DNA of 64,000 bases from Phallus indusiatus (GCA_027605045.1 JAQFWX010000112.1:47328-111327), one strand, 5' to 3'. Numbered from the stretch's first letter, positions 25,628 through 38,911 are shown. Numbers and translations are program-made. The notes: generated from the sequence alone by a model not told the origin.

Positions 25628-25908
25628 TTAACGTCGAGATGAAGGGTCTAAGAGCCCTTGAGTTGTATAGGGGTACGAGATGAAGTATTGATTACTAATA
25701 AAGTATGATAGTTGTATCGATCCACGTGATGGAATTGCCTTGCGCAGGAACTGCTCTGGAAATGAATGAATACGAGCTTTCACCAGCACTGCCAGTTGAG
25801 TATTTGGTTGCCAATCATTGCAACCAGGCGGCACAAGGTCTGAAAATAGATCCGGCTTCTGGATCATTTCAAACTCCGACAGAAGGACCCCCCTCACTAC
25901 AAGTTAGG
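25628..25908. promoter_or_regulatory. Shared divergent promoter of TB2/DP1 and NOSIP
   Basis: 281 bp lie between the two start codons. A palindromic E-box CACGTG sits at 25723-25728, the type bound by bHLH factors. Open frames cross this interval on both strands, but none has family similarity. Confidence 0.45.
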
Positions 25909-27214
25909 ATGACCAAACACAGCAAGAATAATACAGCATCGTCCGTGTTCAGCTATGCCGAATACAAGAAATTAGACTATGGAACGAAACGCCAACGTCT
26001 AGGAAATGAATCAATGCGTCAGTTCGACGCGTGCTCACTGTGTCTGCAACGAGCTCGAGATCCTGTTTGCTGCAACTCGGGACACTTGTTCTGCAAAGAA
26101 TGCATATACAATGACCTCTGTGAGTTCATGTGTCCGAAAGTGGCACTTTTGATTTACCTACCATATAAGTAACACAGAAAAAGAACATTAAGCGGCAAAA
26201 GGAACGGTTTGAAGCATTAAGGCTCCAGGAAGAAGAGGAAAAACAACGTGCTCGCGAAGCCGCCAGACAGCGAATTCTGCAAGAATTTGAGAAAGGTCAA
26301 CTAGGACTGGGAACCGGAGCTCTTTCCAGAGACAAAGACGAAGATAAAGATAAGAAGAACAGCGGAACTAATGATAAATCTGGTCAGGGAGAATGTAGGC
26401 TTAGTTTTATGCGTCTCAAGTGTTTTGCGCTTATATACGTCAAGCTCATGGAACGAAAAGGAAGTTTGATTTTGACATGGATAAAGTTGAAGTTGCTGCC
26501 CGAGAGGCTGAGGAAGCTGCTATGAGACAGATTGAGAAGGAACAGGTTCATATCATTTCTTCGTGCTCTAGTTAGCCAGCATTGAAAGCAAGTTCTAGGC
26601 CGAGGCTCGGAAATCGAAATTCCCTGATTTTTGGCTCCCTTCAGTAACACCTACAGCCGCAGCCGGTCCATCTAAAGAAATCAAGTTAAATACTGTGTGT
26701 CGAGCAGCAGACCCCCCACATTCATTAACGTATGTCATGAATCTCTCTCGATGATTATTCATTATTCATTGTTCATTATTCCTTTACTTTAGTCTAAAAG
26801 AGTTAACCCCCGTGTCGTTCTCGACATTAGAAAACAACGGAAAACAGAATTCCAAATACGATGAGACGGATAAAGTTTGTCCGTCATGCAAAAAGACATT
26901 GTCAAATAGAATATTATTATTCCGTTCGTAAACGTTCGTTCATTCATATTATCTATGCTTATCTTTTAATAGTCATGAAGCCATGTTCTCATGTCGTGTG
27001 CAAGACCTGTTTTGATTCCCTAGTTCGCCCAGCAGAGCAGTGTGTGGTTTGTGATAAAAAGCTGAAGACGGCAGATATGCTACAGCTCAATCGAGAAGGT
27101 TAGTTCTTTTCTTAAGTCTCTCATAACCAATCCTAAGCATATCATTTAGGCACCGGCTATGCTGGTGGAGGTTTAGCAGAAAGCAGTAAAAAGGGCGTTG
27201 CCTTCCAAGGATAA
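25909..27214 (+). CDS. NOSIP: NOSIP-type U-box/RING E3 ubiquitin ligase
   Basis: ATG 25909 gives MTKHSKNNTASSVFSYAEYK, the universal NOSIP start, then LDYGTKRQRLGNESM. A first zinc-less RING/U-box half follows (FDACSLCLQRARDPVCC, HLFCKECIYNDL), a Glu/Arg/Lys-rich coiled coil, KRKFDFDMDKVEVAAREAEE, FPDFWLPSVTP and then the second half with zinc ligands: VCPSCKKTL, MKPCSHVVCKTCFDSLVRP, CVVCDKKL. It ends GTGYAGGGLAE...GVAFQG, TAA at 27212-27214. All family blocks are present across six or more exons. In animals NOSIP is an E3 ligase for Erk8 and PP2A and a spliceosome component; a nuclear role is likely here too. The segment upstream of 25909 in the same frame does not look conserved, so the internal ATG is chosen. 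Confidence 0.93.
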
Positions 27215-27286
27215 CTGCCAGGTACACTTTATTGTGCACAATGATAGTTCCGTACATTTTTATGGGTATTTGTAAAATAACATACG

Positions 27287-30200
27287 CTATAAATTTATAT
27301 CATTTCGGGGGGCAGCTAAAGGCTCGGCATCGACTATAGTATCAGGTACAGTGTTGGGGTCCACGTCTAGAAGATCATCCAAATCGAGAGGAAGACCGAG
27401 TATACTATTCAAAATCACGATGGCACCGCGTTTTGACATCACCATGTTGCTCTCTTTGCAAGCAACACTATTGATACCTTGCTCCGGAAGTTAGGAGTTG
27501 AGAGACAAGGTGGAAAGTAAGTTAGACAGACGTACATTTCATGCAGCCCTCGTCACAACGACAATTTTTCACGGTGTCAAGTGCGGAATGCAATAAATCC
27601 GAAGCTGAGAGACAGGAATCAATAAGAAAGTAAACAAAGCAAGACGAATACTTGCCATGATCGAATGCTTTGGCGGCCACGCCCCCACTCTGTTTACCAG
27701 CAGTATCATAAAAAATTAATCTGGCTGGTCTTTTCCGCGAAGACGGCTTCTCCGCAAATTCTTTTTCAAGCACTTTGCACTCTGTTCTTAGTTCCGTTTT
27801 CAGAGAAAATCTGTTCAAAACAGCATGCTGCGCTGAATGTATTCCTTCGGCGGGATGCAAACCCTTAGTACGCATGGTAAGAGCAATTCCTTTCGGAACG
27901 TCTATCCAAAAACCGAAAGTTTCGCGCTTGTATGGGGGCGTATCTAAATCGACCGATTCCAAAATTTTATTCCCTCTAGTGCAATTGTGAGACTGTAAGG
28001 TTCTATACGTATTCTTTTGCTTACCGTATCTTGAAGTAGCCAAATACAAAAGTTTGGACATCCACGACTGATAGAGCCTTAAATATTTGTGAAGATATCT
28101 GAAGAACGTTGTACACTTACGACCATAAAAAGCTCGCTGAGGTGCATCCTTGACATCGCGTATTTTATAGGTACGTTTCGGGTCAATATCTCTGTATTCA
28201 GGTTATGTATGGCTAAATCACGAAAATGCAGGCAAAAGAAACGAACGTAAAATCCCTAAGGCTCGTCAGTAAACATAAACATCATTTGAACTCAAGTACA
28301 ATCTGGTGTCACCTTGACTTGGTGATCCAGCTAACATCGGTGCGAATCAAATGAGCCGTTTTATCCTCATGGCGAACTTCAGTCACCTAGCATTAAAGGA
28401 TGAAGCAAAAGTCGTTGGATGAAAGAAAAACTACACACTAAGAATGAGAAACCTTGATGAAGGAACTACAAACAATCAACACAACGTTTCTCAAAATGGT
28501 GATGATGATATTAATGCGACATACAATTGCCCCTTCATACGTCTATGTAACCGATCTTAGTGGGATATCGTGCAACAAGGAAGTTCATACATACTTCAAA
28601 TATAGCTCTCGAAAGTTCGATCTCCTCCAATACGCGCGGATCTTTACCCGTGTCGACTTCTGTCATATCTATCACAGTATAGTTTTCTTCTTCAGCGCCT
28701 CTGATGGATACATATTTCGCGGGATAAGGCAAGAATCGAGGATGAGCGTGATACCTTGCGAGCGATCATAAGCGCAATGAAAAAATCAAGAAAAAGCTTC
28801 CCACCCACCAGTTATCTGAATCTTTCAGTAGCTGCGTTTCACAAATTTCCTTCATGAGAGGTCCGAAGTATGTTTCATCCCTCAGACTAAGAGGCATTTC
28901 ATGAGCAGCGCATTGTAAATGCATCTCCAAAACGCCCTGATTCTCCAAGTCGACGATTAAATCCGGGGTAGGTGTGGAAAGCAATTCTTGAGGGTTTTCG
29001 ACATAGTAATTATCGGCGGGAACATTTTCGGCTACGAAAATAACCAATGCATCTTGGGAACGCCGACCAGCACGACCTGCTTGCTGGCGCTGTAGTTTTG
29101 AATATGTGATAACTGTAATGACGACAGAAAACGGAATCAGACATACAAAGCTGGCCAAATCGCCCCTCGGAAAACCGAGCATAATCACTGCATCAAGAAC
29201 CCCAATGTCAACACCAAGTTCAAGAGCATTTGTAGCAACTATTCCAAGGAGATTCCCAGAGAATGCTTCTTTTTCTATTTTTCGGCGATCCTAACAACAT
29301 ACGTATATAACTTGCGAGGGTCAAAACATAGCAATGACAACATACCGTTTGTGAATAACCTATGAAAATGAACATGAAGAAACCACACAGACAAATCCAC
29401 AGGAGCAGACATACCTCCACGATAAGACATAACTCGGTCTAAAATGTCGGATCGACCTTCAGATGCAAGAATAATCCTTAAAGTTTTCATAACCTACAAT
29501 GAAAGCTTTCTATTATATTCAGATACCTGGGAGTATATTCAAACTTACCAATTCACAAATTTTACGAATCTAGAAATCATAAGTCGCGTTTGATCGAGCG
29601 AAAGGTGCTGAATACTAATACCTTGCAAAAGCTTTTACGAATGATCAGTGAAGCAGAAATACAACGAAACGAGTAAACTTACATTATAGTTCGGACACCG
29701 CGCTTCATCAGGTATATCATGAGAAGGACAGCTTCGGTCATTGGAGGCTGTCGTGGAGATTTAGGATTCAAAGGATCCGTTCGGCCTGACTCCCAAACCA
29801 CATATTCCTTTTCTCCGGCTGGTGCACCATCTTCAACAATAGCCTCGAAATGCTGTCAACATGTTCAACACAGCATACAGTGTAAAAAAATAGGGTTTCT
29901 ACCTCGATACCGAAGATGGTTCGAGCAAACTAAAGGAATTATCAACGATCGTGTCAAGTAAAAAAGAAAAGAAGTCAATAACCTCTAGCGGATTACTAAT
30001 AGTTGCACTACATGACACAAACGTTATCTGTGAATCTATGTACGGCGTGTGAGTAGGGGTAAGAAGCGATCACTGTATAGACCTTGACGTACTCCCAACA
30101 GCTGCACAGATCCGTCGGAGTCGTCGTAGAATCATAGCGACGTGACTATAACAACCACTTTAGAGAAACTTATATATAAAGACTTGAACAATACCTTCCA

Positions 30201-32241
30201 AGCAGACCAATATAATAATGTAACTCATCAACGACTACGATCCTTAAATTCTGAAAGAATCTACGGAAGTGGTCAGATTCTTTCCATTTTCGACATAGGT
30301 GCATGTACCAACCTTCTCCATAAATCTTCATGGGGCAATATAGAAGCATGTAGCATATCCTATCATCGTTGAACTATGGGAGAATATACTTTGGTTAAGC
30401 GAATGACACACAAAATTGGTAAGAATCGCTGATGCATTTTCTCGGATATCTGAGGAAAGTCAAAGATTAACATCACTACGAAAAAGAAAAAGAGAACTTT
30501 ACGAACATCGGCGCTGGGTATCAGGTGTGTCACCGTCATATGTTCCAACCTACAAAGAGCTATCAACTGAAAGATCGGAGCTTTTCTAAAAATGTCACCT
30601 GAATATGTTCTAGGCCAGGATGACAACTTAGAAGTTGTTCCAGTGCTAAACGTTGGTCTTGGGCTAGAGCCTGAATTAATCCCAGTCAGTGAAATCCGAC
30701 AATGGTAACGTTGTTAAAAGTACTTTTGTAGGGTAAATAAACATCGCTGTGCTTTCCGGCTCATTTTCTAAATACCGCAAGAAGGGCACCTGTGTCCATA
30801 ATGAGTCCAGCAATTATGACGAATGGCAAACGGTAAAAAGTACCTGGTAAATGATACTTTTACCCGAAGCAGTTCGAGTTGATACAATGACATTAGATGA
30901 TCTGTCGATAGCGTTGATAGCGGCAGCTTGGTGGCCGTAAAGATCAGTAATATTTCTAGCGGATTGTATGGCATTGACAATGGCCGTGGAAAGAGACTTG
31001 TCCAAAATTCCTAGAATTCAACTTTGGAGACGTTGTTCTTGAACGACAAAGTTTAAAGCTCACCTATGCTCCCAGTTGCGCTCGGTACCGTTTCTCTATA
31101 CTTGATTTGCCCTTCGTACCAGTCAAGTCCGGTGAAATCGTTGATGTCTTCTTCATCATAGTTTCTCGATTGCTCGCCCGTAATCTCCCGCAACACCTGA
31201 GCTATAGGAGGTCTATTTTTTAGATCGGGAATCAGTATTTCTTTTGATCCTTTTTGCCGTGTGCGTGAGATCGAGGGCAAAACAGGAATATGGTCTCTCG
31301 CAGCAGCCTGCACAAGCTCAACAGGTGATTCACCTGGTGGAACCGCTAACAAGAGCCTGATAACCAGAGCCTTAGCCAGTGTTTGGGAGATACAGAATAA
31401 AGCGTACTCGTCTACAGCTCTTTCAAATCTTTCGTTTCTTTTTTCTATGAACGTCTTCAGTGCGGCAGGGGATAGTGACGGTGGCAAAGAAAACGAATTC
31501 CTCTCGCTGCATTCAAAAGTTTAGTCCCCTGAGCAGCACAAAAATAAGTCACGCGCCTCCGTTTAGCATTGTTTGTTTTGTGAACGCAATCAGAAAACTC
31601 AAGAACGAGAACGTGCTCTTTTTCTTGGGTATTTAGAGTGCAACTTGGTAACTGGAAATCAGGCGATTTCCCTCTATCCGAGCTAGTTCCAGCATTGATA
31701 CGATGTTGACTTTCAGGAATATAGACAAATTTGATATGTTCTGGAAATATTGCTCTGAAAGGAAATTCAAAGACGCGTCCGCGCATGAGTTAAACGAACC
31801 AACTTGAGCTCTGCAACCTTGCTTAAATCTAATGGCCTATTGCTTTTCGAATCCTTGAATTGGGTGGCATTGTGCATTCATCACTCACTTGTTCAATATC
31901 TTCTCAACAGAAACACGAATTGTCTGGAAGGTCGTGGCTATATGTTGACGAGATGAGCAGAATGCTAGAACGGTGTTCAACGCTTTGTAAATCTGTTCAC
32001 TCGGTAAAAAATGAGATATTTATGAACGTTATTTGTTGTATATACCTTCAGGAGCTGAAAAAAAAATTAATGAGAATTAATAGATTTCAAACACATGAAA
32101 ATACATCGTGAAAGTATTCCGGCCAATTTGGTTTGCGCGAGGTTGTCTTGCCTGTATTTTGCTTCTTAGTGGTACAAGTTTTAGGTCTTGAAATAGTGCT
32201 TGAAGATTCATTGGGACTTCTGGCTCTTTTTTAGACGACAT
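27287..32241 (-). CDS. HRQ1: HRQ1-type ATP-dependent 3'-5' DNA helicase (RecQ4-like)
   Basis: Starts at ATG 32241 (MSSKKEPEVPMNLQALFQDL) and ends at the TAG at 27289-27287. The N-terminal part contains a DUF-like helical segment (about 31490-31060) leading to a YRETVPS box. The helicase core has GHQAAAINAI, a Walker A form TRTASGKS (about 30870), the motif II box VVVDELH (about 30230), HVAMILRRLRRICAAVGS, and later QQAGRAGRRSQDALVIFVAE (motif VI, about 29080-29020). The C-terminal part has YFGPLMKEICETQLL, then the Zn-binding region CRCDEGCMKC (about 27560-27530) typical of Hrq1/MrfA proteins. Hrq1 unwinds DNA and acts in cross-link repair and telomere maintenance. About 18 introns. Exon boundaries between 28100 and 30700 were only partly traced, but no break was found. 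Confidence 0.9.
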
Positions 32242-32427
32242 TGATCATGCTATTCCCTTAACACAGGGAAAGTTAATGGAGCGGTCTTATGATTTCAGCA
32301 AAGTGTGTCCGTAACAAATTGTGACTCTCGGGGTTGTTGTATCCAACTATTTACTTCCGAGAATTGTTTACTTATAAATATCTGATTGTTTCGGGGAAGG
32401 TTTCGAGCTTACTGCTACGTCAATGAA

Positions 32428-33074
32428 TTAAGATTTTGAATTGTCCGTCCCTACTAACACATCGCTCATGCCTTCGGGATTGACACTTTCGCCCTGGGTG
32501 AAACTACGACTTAGGTGGAGTATAACACCTCCGCTGGAACCGAGAGACATTCCTCCAAGAACAACTGAAGGGCTCCGAGTTGATTTATGTTTCAAGTTTT
32601 TTATGCAAATAGATAACTCACGGTCGATGATCCTTGCCCGGTTCCAGAATATCGCGGAAGTCAAAACTCCTGACAGTACTGCACCTATTGTGCTGTAATC
32701 ATCTACTCGTCTTTGTGTTACCTGAGGATAATTAATTGACCCTATGGAGAAAAAGTATACTGATGAACACATGCATTGTAATGGAGTCGGACACTCCGAT
32801 CGTGTATGCTCTCTGCCGATTTATTCCTTAATAGTCCCCATGCGGCTGTTCCTCCGAGAGCAGCACCTCCGAAAGAACCAATCCAAGTCGCCCTTAAAAT
32901 GCGAGCTATCGAAAAACTGGAGCGGCCTTTGCGCCATAGAAGAAGCCCTGTGTACAGCGGGGGTGTGAGTAGGGAGAATGCTTGATAACCTTTGAATGCC
33001 GCGTGGCGAATGACATGTTGTCGGTCTGTTTCTGTAATAAAAGCTTTGGTACTGGGATTGTCGCTCTCCGACAT
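32428..33074 (-). CDS. Small conserved membrane protein of unknown function
   Basis: Three exons. ATG 33074 starts MSESDNPSTKAFITETDRQHV, then KGYQAFSLLTPPLYTGLLLW (first hydrophobic segment), ILRATWIGSFGGAALGGTAAW (second, Gly-rich), then VRLHYN. A 47-nt intron leads to VTQRRVDDYSTIGAVLSGVLTSAIFW, and a GTGAGT-donor intron leads to LVLGGMSLGSSGGVILHL, ending at the TAA at 32430-32428. I have seen this layout in fungal uncharacterised proteins of about 180 residues, where the hydrophobic Gly-rich segments suggest an inner mitochondrial membrane protein, but no function is known to me. It lies 187 bp upstream of HRQ1 on the same strand. Confidence 0.72.
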
Positions 33075-33555
33075 AGTTGGTCGATAAAGTCCAAGACACT
33101 GTCGTCTGCAGCGGAGCGTAAACTTACATGCGAGGTCCACTCATTGGTCAAAATGTGATGCCTTCGCTGTAAGTCATCTCCATTTGTACAATGTACGTAA
33201 ATGTATCAACTATCACATAAATGATCTGTATCAATGAGCAATGCAATTTGGCAGTGCAAGTGCGGTGATTTGAGCACAATTTGGACGCCCCAACAGCCCA
33301 GGCAATGGTGAAGTCCGGCCTGCAGAGAGTGATGGCATATGCCACGGCGCACGTTACGTCCCACGACTTTCTTACTGCGCTTGCAAACGGACTTGTGGCT
33401 GTTTTACATATCAAGGAAATGGACACGATCAAGGATTGCGACGGTGTGCAGCCTCAATTGAGCGTGTGACATATAATTTGTCACGGTCTTTTCGATCGCA
33501 ACAGTTCTTGTCTTCGCAGCTAATGTACTAACCACCTTACGTTGATATCGAGAGT
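33075..33555. other. Divergent intergenic region upstream of the formin gene
   Basis: 481 bp between two gene starts facing apart; should hold both promoters. One 62-codon open frame at 33281-33469 on the plus strand begins with TTG and has no family similarity. Otherwise nothing is seen. Confidence 0.4.
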
Positions 33556-36500
33556 ATGGAAACAATCTTTGGAAAAAGAAAGAGCAAACCGCGTCAGTCA
33601 TCTGTGAATGCTCAGAATCTCGAGGAGCTTTCCGTACCTTACGACAGGACGTTGCCCGCCAGGTCTCCCATTCCAGTCGGTACCGTTTCTCAAGTTCTCC
33701 GAAGTTCCGCCTCTCCGTCTATCTCAGCGCCGTTCACAAATCCCTCCCTAACATCCGAAGGAACAGAGCTAAACAAAGACAGGAGGAAACACGAACGCGA
33801 TGCTCAATTCCCGGATCACACTGCCCGGTCAACACTTTCGTCTGCTTATTTAACCACTCAGAACGGTACTCAAAGTAATCACTCATCTTGGTCAAACAGT
33901 CCTGCCTCATCGTCTTTCATGTCTCCGCACCCCTCTTTCACCGGAGATACAAGAGGTCCATCAAATACAATTACAGACTTCGGACAGGTTTCCGGTAGTA
34001 ATAGAACTTCTGGAAGGAAGTCCCCTATACCCGTCATTGCAAATTCCACCCAACGACCAAGTTCTGTTTCCACGAGCAGGAGTGATCGATATACACCCTC
34101 CATAGAGAGCAGTCTCGCAGCTGAATCTATTCTGTCACATCTTCCAGGCATTCACCACACCCATAATCGACAATCCTCATATGATGAGTTTTTCTTCCCG
34201 CGTCCGGAGACAGACGAGGAAATCGAGGCTCTCTTTCAACAAGTCAGAGCCCGCCTAGGAATTCACGACTCGTCAAACATTACCATCGAACAAAAATGGC
34301 AAATTGTACATCAAGACGAACAGGCCAAATTCAGGGCGCAGCGTAAGAAACAGAACGATTTGCGGAAACAGGCTGCTACGGGTCAAGCGAGCATCAATAC
34401 AATATCCAAGGACACCCCCGAGTGGTATTTGAAGAAGTTTATGGATTCTACTATTACTCCAAAACATGTACAAAGTTTAGCGGTCTCGTTACGGACACTC
34501 CCAATTGAGTGAGTCTATACATTAATCCTCTAAGCTTATTGACATTTTATTAACTTTGGGTTAGATGGGTCAAACATTTTATCAGTTTACAAGGTCTTTC
34601 GGTAATAGTTCAAGCCTTGAGCGCTATTAGCCGAAAAGGGAATCAGAGGTTAGTCGTCTTTTTACTTGTATACTCATCTACGCTACACGGAATCTTCCAG
34701 GAGAGAAAGCGACATTCAACTTGAGCTTGAAATTGTTCGTTGCATTAAGAATCTTCTGAACAGCTCTGCTGCCGCTATTGATGCACTCACTCAACCACAA
34801 ATTATAATTAATTTAACATGCTCTCTTAACTCGCCAAACCTACAAGCACGACGGCTTCTGACCGAGATCCTTATTTTTATATGCTATTATAACGAAGGCT
34901 CGCGGATACCTGACATCTTGAATGGACTTCAAGCACTCAGCCAAGCAAATGGAGAGATAGGTGTTTATGATTACTGGTTCAGAAGCCTCGAGTCTACATT
35001 AAGTGGAAGAGGCAAGATGGGAAGTTTGGTAGGGGCAAGCGAAGAAATTCGACGGGCGGGACCTGTTGATGGTTCCCTTAACGATTACGCCGTGAGTTGA
35101 CACAGTTCTCATAGTCATACGATTCATCATACACTCAACCACGAAACAGATCAGCAACGCTATCCTCATTGTTAGTCTTGTTAGTGAATGTGATGACCTC
35201 GATCTACGGGTCCACTATCGATCTCAAATGGAAGCTGCAGGACTTCGTCGTGTCTTTGACCGACTCAGAGAATTTGAGTCGGAGCAAATTGACCGTCAGC
35301 TGAAGAACTGGGATTCACTCGAAACCGAAGATCATCAGCGACTGATGGAATTATACGACCAGGAGATTCTCAAGAACATCCGCGATCCCAAGGAGATTTA
35401 TGAGGCTATAGACAAGAAAACCGTTGGCTCAAAAGCCCATGACTATTTCCTTTCCGCAATGCGACATCTCCTTCTCATTCGAGGGGAAACGGAAGAGACG
35501 GCTCGATATTTTCAACTTGTCGACTCTTTGATATCCTCCATTGTACTAGATCGAAATCCCAACTTTACCGGTGGACTCTCCAGTATCACCGGCGTTTCTG
35601 TTGCTAGATTAGTAGCTCAAATAGGAGATCAAGACCATAGTCAAGAACTTGAAGAGGAATTGAAGATTCTACGGACTCGCCTTCAATCCCTTGAATTGGA
35701 GAAGGAAGACTTGCAGTCACGTCTTGATCGGAGTGCGGATGGTCTCGTAGGAGAGCTGGTCAAACGTGCGGAAGAACTAGAAGAGAAGCTGAAACTATCT
35801 AGGCAGAATACGGAACATCTAAAAGCCCAAATTTATGAACAGAAGAAAGGATACGGTGAACAAGTTCACCAGCTTGAAGTGCAGATGTCCGAGTTATTCC
35901 GGATGCTGCGTGAAGCTAATGGATTTGAGAAGTTATTCTCCGATCCCAATCCCAATGCCACGAATACTGAACGCATGAGTCGACAAGACATGGTCACGAT
36001 GCTAGCCAAGCAACTCGAGAGACAAAAGACAATCGGGATATTAGAAGGCAAGCATAGAAAGAGAACAACGCGGGCAAAGGATCAACAAACATACCCACGT
36101 GGACTTGGAAATAGATTTTCCGATAGCGAAGAAGATGAACACGGGGTAGAAAGCGAAGATACTACCATAACGCAGAAAGCTCCAACCAAAAAGGTCCGAA
36201 AACCCACGGCTTTCAATCATATTGCCGAAGTGTCTTCAGATGAAGAAGGAACGAATGACCTGAACACCACCGGGGACTCCACTGTGCGTCTTTTTTTCTA
36301 GCGTTCGGTTCATATTATTTGTTTCTGAATGATAGTGCTTAATAGACTTCAACAATCGTTACGGACCCAAGTTCAGGTCAGAAAAAGTCTGGTAAACCCC
36401 TCACATTCTTAGATGATCTCAAGCGAAGGGTCGGCGAAACTGTTGACCCTGATGGAAGTGCAACTGAAGATACAGCTAGTGAGATCGCTTTATCAAGAGA

Positions 36501-38911
36501 AAGTGGTCTGACAGATGCGACTAAGGATACTGTTGCTACTTCTATCGGAATAAGCGAAGATCTATCATCGAAACCAGGTGAAGAGACATCCTTGCTACCT
36601 CCTCCGCCTCCACCACCACCACCACCCCCTCCTCCGCCACCTCCTCCGCCACCACCGCCACCGCCAGGTGGTTTGTTTGGTGCCCCTCCTCCCCCTCCGC
36701 CACCACCACCACCGCCACCACCAGGCTGGAGAACGCCAATATCCGCCCCGCCGAGTGCTGTGCCCACGTCCGCAGCTAGTTCCGCTCCCAGATTCCTTGA
36801 TCCTTCTTCAAATTCATTACCTTCCTCAGCCGTAACACAAAGTTCGATTTCCGGTGTCGGTCATTTGCTAAATAATCGCAAAGACACACAGATTGTGTCG
36901 AGCATCAAGATGAAACAATTGCAATGGGATAAATTGGCACCGCAGCAAGTTGGGAAAACTTTATGGAGCGGAAGCTCGGTCGAGGAAGAGAAGCAGTGGG
37001 TTAAAAGGTTGCAGCTTGATGGTGTTTGGATCGAAATGGAGGAAGATTTCAAAGCTAAACAAATTGTTGTCAACTGGATGGGTATGGTCATCATTTTTAC
37101 TTGCGGGCCTTTTTCGTCTGAAGAGTGACATATAGTGAAGCAAAAGAAAGCGGAGTTGAAGAGCGTTCTCGACCCGGAGACTAAGAAACGTGTTGGTATG
37201 TTTTCACGTTTGCTTTTACCCTATCACACTGTTTCTACTGAACCTCTTAGAAATTACTATTCAACGCGTCAAGAATTTGCCTTCGGAGGAAATTGCACGG
37301 AAAATAATGGAGTGTGACGCCGAAGTGTGCACTCAAGTGTTCTTGACTGGATTGAAATCAGTATTGCCTTCGCCTGAAGAGGTTGGAAAATTGAATGTGT
37401 ATCGAAATTCGCCTCCAGAGGAGCTGAACGATCTACATCCTTCTGACCGTTTGATGGTACAGCTGATCAAAATAGAACGACTGGGCCCTCGTATACAGGG
37501 AATGCTGTACAAAATCAGCTTCGATGAGACTATTGAGGTTCTTATTGATGTACGTATGCTCATTATTTTTCAAAATATGCTACGCTGTCAACTTTCATCA
37601 ATCAGAGTGCCGATAAGCTTCTTGAGGCTGGACAGGCTTTGCAAAATGCCAACAAATTCAAACAGCTTTTGAATGTATGGTTCTACACTATGCTTTATCT
37701 TTGACTTTGCCGTGCTTATAGCGTTTTATTAGCTGATTTTGTTGATCGGTAACTATATGAATGGGACTAGCATGAAAGGTGGTGCCTTTGGTTTCCGAGT
37801 GAGCAGTATAAACAAGGTCAGTGCTTTAGTCTTTGTTTTTTTTTCCTGTTTTTCCGAAAGTTTTGAATGGTACTAGTTGGTCGATACTAAATCCGCTCAC
37901 AACACGACGTTGTTGCATTTCCTTGAACGAGTAGTGGCGAAACAATTCCCTGAAATGGAGGACTTCTTGGAAGAATTAGCGAAGCCAGCCGAGGCTTATA
38001 GAGGTTAGCTCGCACTCCTTACCGAACTTTGACTAAAATTAATGGCTTCTCGTTGTAGTTAATTTACAAGATGTTCGGCGTGATCTTGCCGAAATTCGGG
38101 AGGGACTTCAGAAGATTCGTCAGGAATTAGAAGAGCACTTTACCGATATCAGTAAATTGCATCCCGATGATCGTTATGCTAAGAAGATGTGGCGTTTCGT
38201 TGGAGAGGCGAAGGAACGTGTTGATGACTTGGTCGACAGGGTCAATCTCGCAGAGACCACCTTCACAGAAGTCGTAAATTATTATGGCGAAGACGAAAGA
38301 ATGTCCTCGAGGGATTTCTATGGTATCTTTAAGACATTTATTACTTCATATAGGGTAATGGATTTACACTCTCTTCTTGTTGACTATTTCTATTTTTACT
38401 AATCGCTGGCTTGTTGTAGAAATGCAAGTCTGACAACCAAACATGGGTGGAGGAACAAGCCGCTATACAAAAGCGAAAGGAACAGCAAGAGAAGATACAA
38501 GCCAATCGAGTCAAGGCCAAGGAGAATCTATCTGAAAGTCAAACGGAGGATGTGCTTGTACTGGATGCTTTGCTCGACAAACTGAAAAGTGGTGATAAAG
38601 CTGCAGGAATACGGACACGTCGGCGGAAGAATGTTGCGCCAACGCGGGTGGTCGTACCAATTGGCGGGGAGAACGATGCAGCAGATATCGCAAAAGATTT
38701 GCTGGCGCAGTTGAATCCTGAGGGCTTTGAGATGAAACTGCCGCTTTCACCGACGTACGCGAAACGACGGCTACGGCAAAGACGACAATCGAGTTCAACA
38801 AATGGTGAGTCCCCTCAGCAGGATGATCCGGGGTACTCGTCGCCTGTATTTTCTCCTTCGATGACGCCGCTAGAACTTGAGCCTTCGAAGGGAAGTGACA
38901 AACAGGGCTAG
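33556..38911 (+). CDS. BNI1: Diaphanous-related formin (Bni1/SepA type)
   Basis: ATG 33556 gives METIFGKRKSK. A Ser-rich region (33556-34180) precedes the GTPase-binding/FH3 domain (about 34190-35480: EIEALFQQVRARLGI, PEWYLKKFMDSTITP, WVKHFISLQGLSVI, LMELYDQEILKNI). A coiled coil follows (about 35640-35900), then the FH1 region at 36597-36725 with runs of 23 and 13 prolines, the profilin sites. FH2 starts near 36900 (MKQLQWDKLAP) and contains the actin-binding GNYMNG (about 37745). The C-terminus carries a DAD: LDALLDKLKSG then RTRRRK (about 38560-38630), so the protein should be autoinhibited and opened by Rho/Cdc42. It nucleates actin cables and rings for polar growth and septation. The gene is complete, with about 12 exons and TAG at 38909-38911. 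Confidence 0.95.

Noticed and set aside
25628..25897. Minus-strand frame of 89 codons upstream of the TB2/DP1 start
   Set aside because: It has no family similarity and lies in the shared promoter; the family start is at 25627.
25705..25908. Extended N-terminus of NOSIP in the same frame
   Set aside because: Known NOSIP proteins begin at the MTKHSKNN-type ATG (25909); the upstream residues are not conserved.
36378..36767. Long poly-Gly open frame on the minus strand
   Set aside because: It is the reverse complement of the formin FH1 poly-Pro tract.
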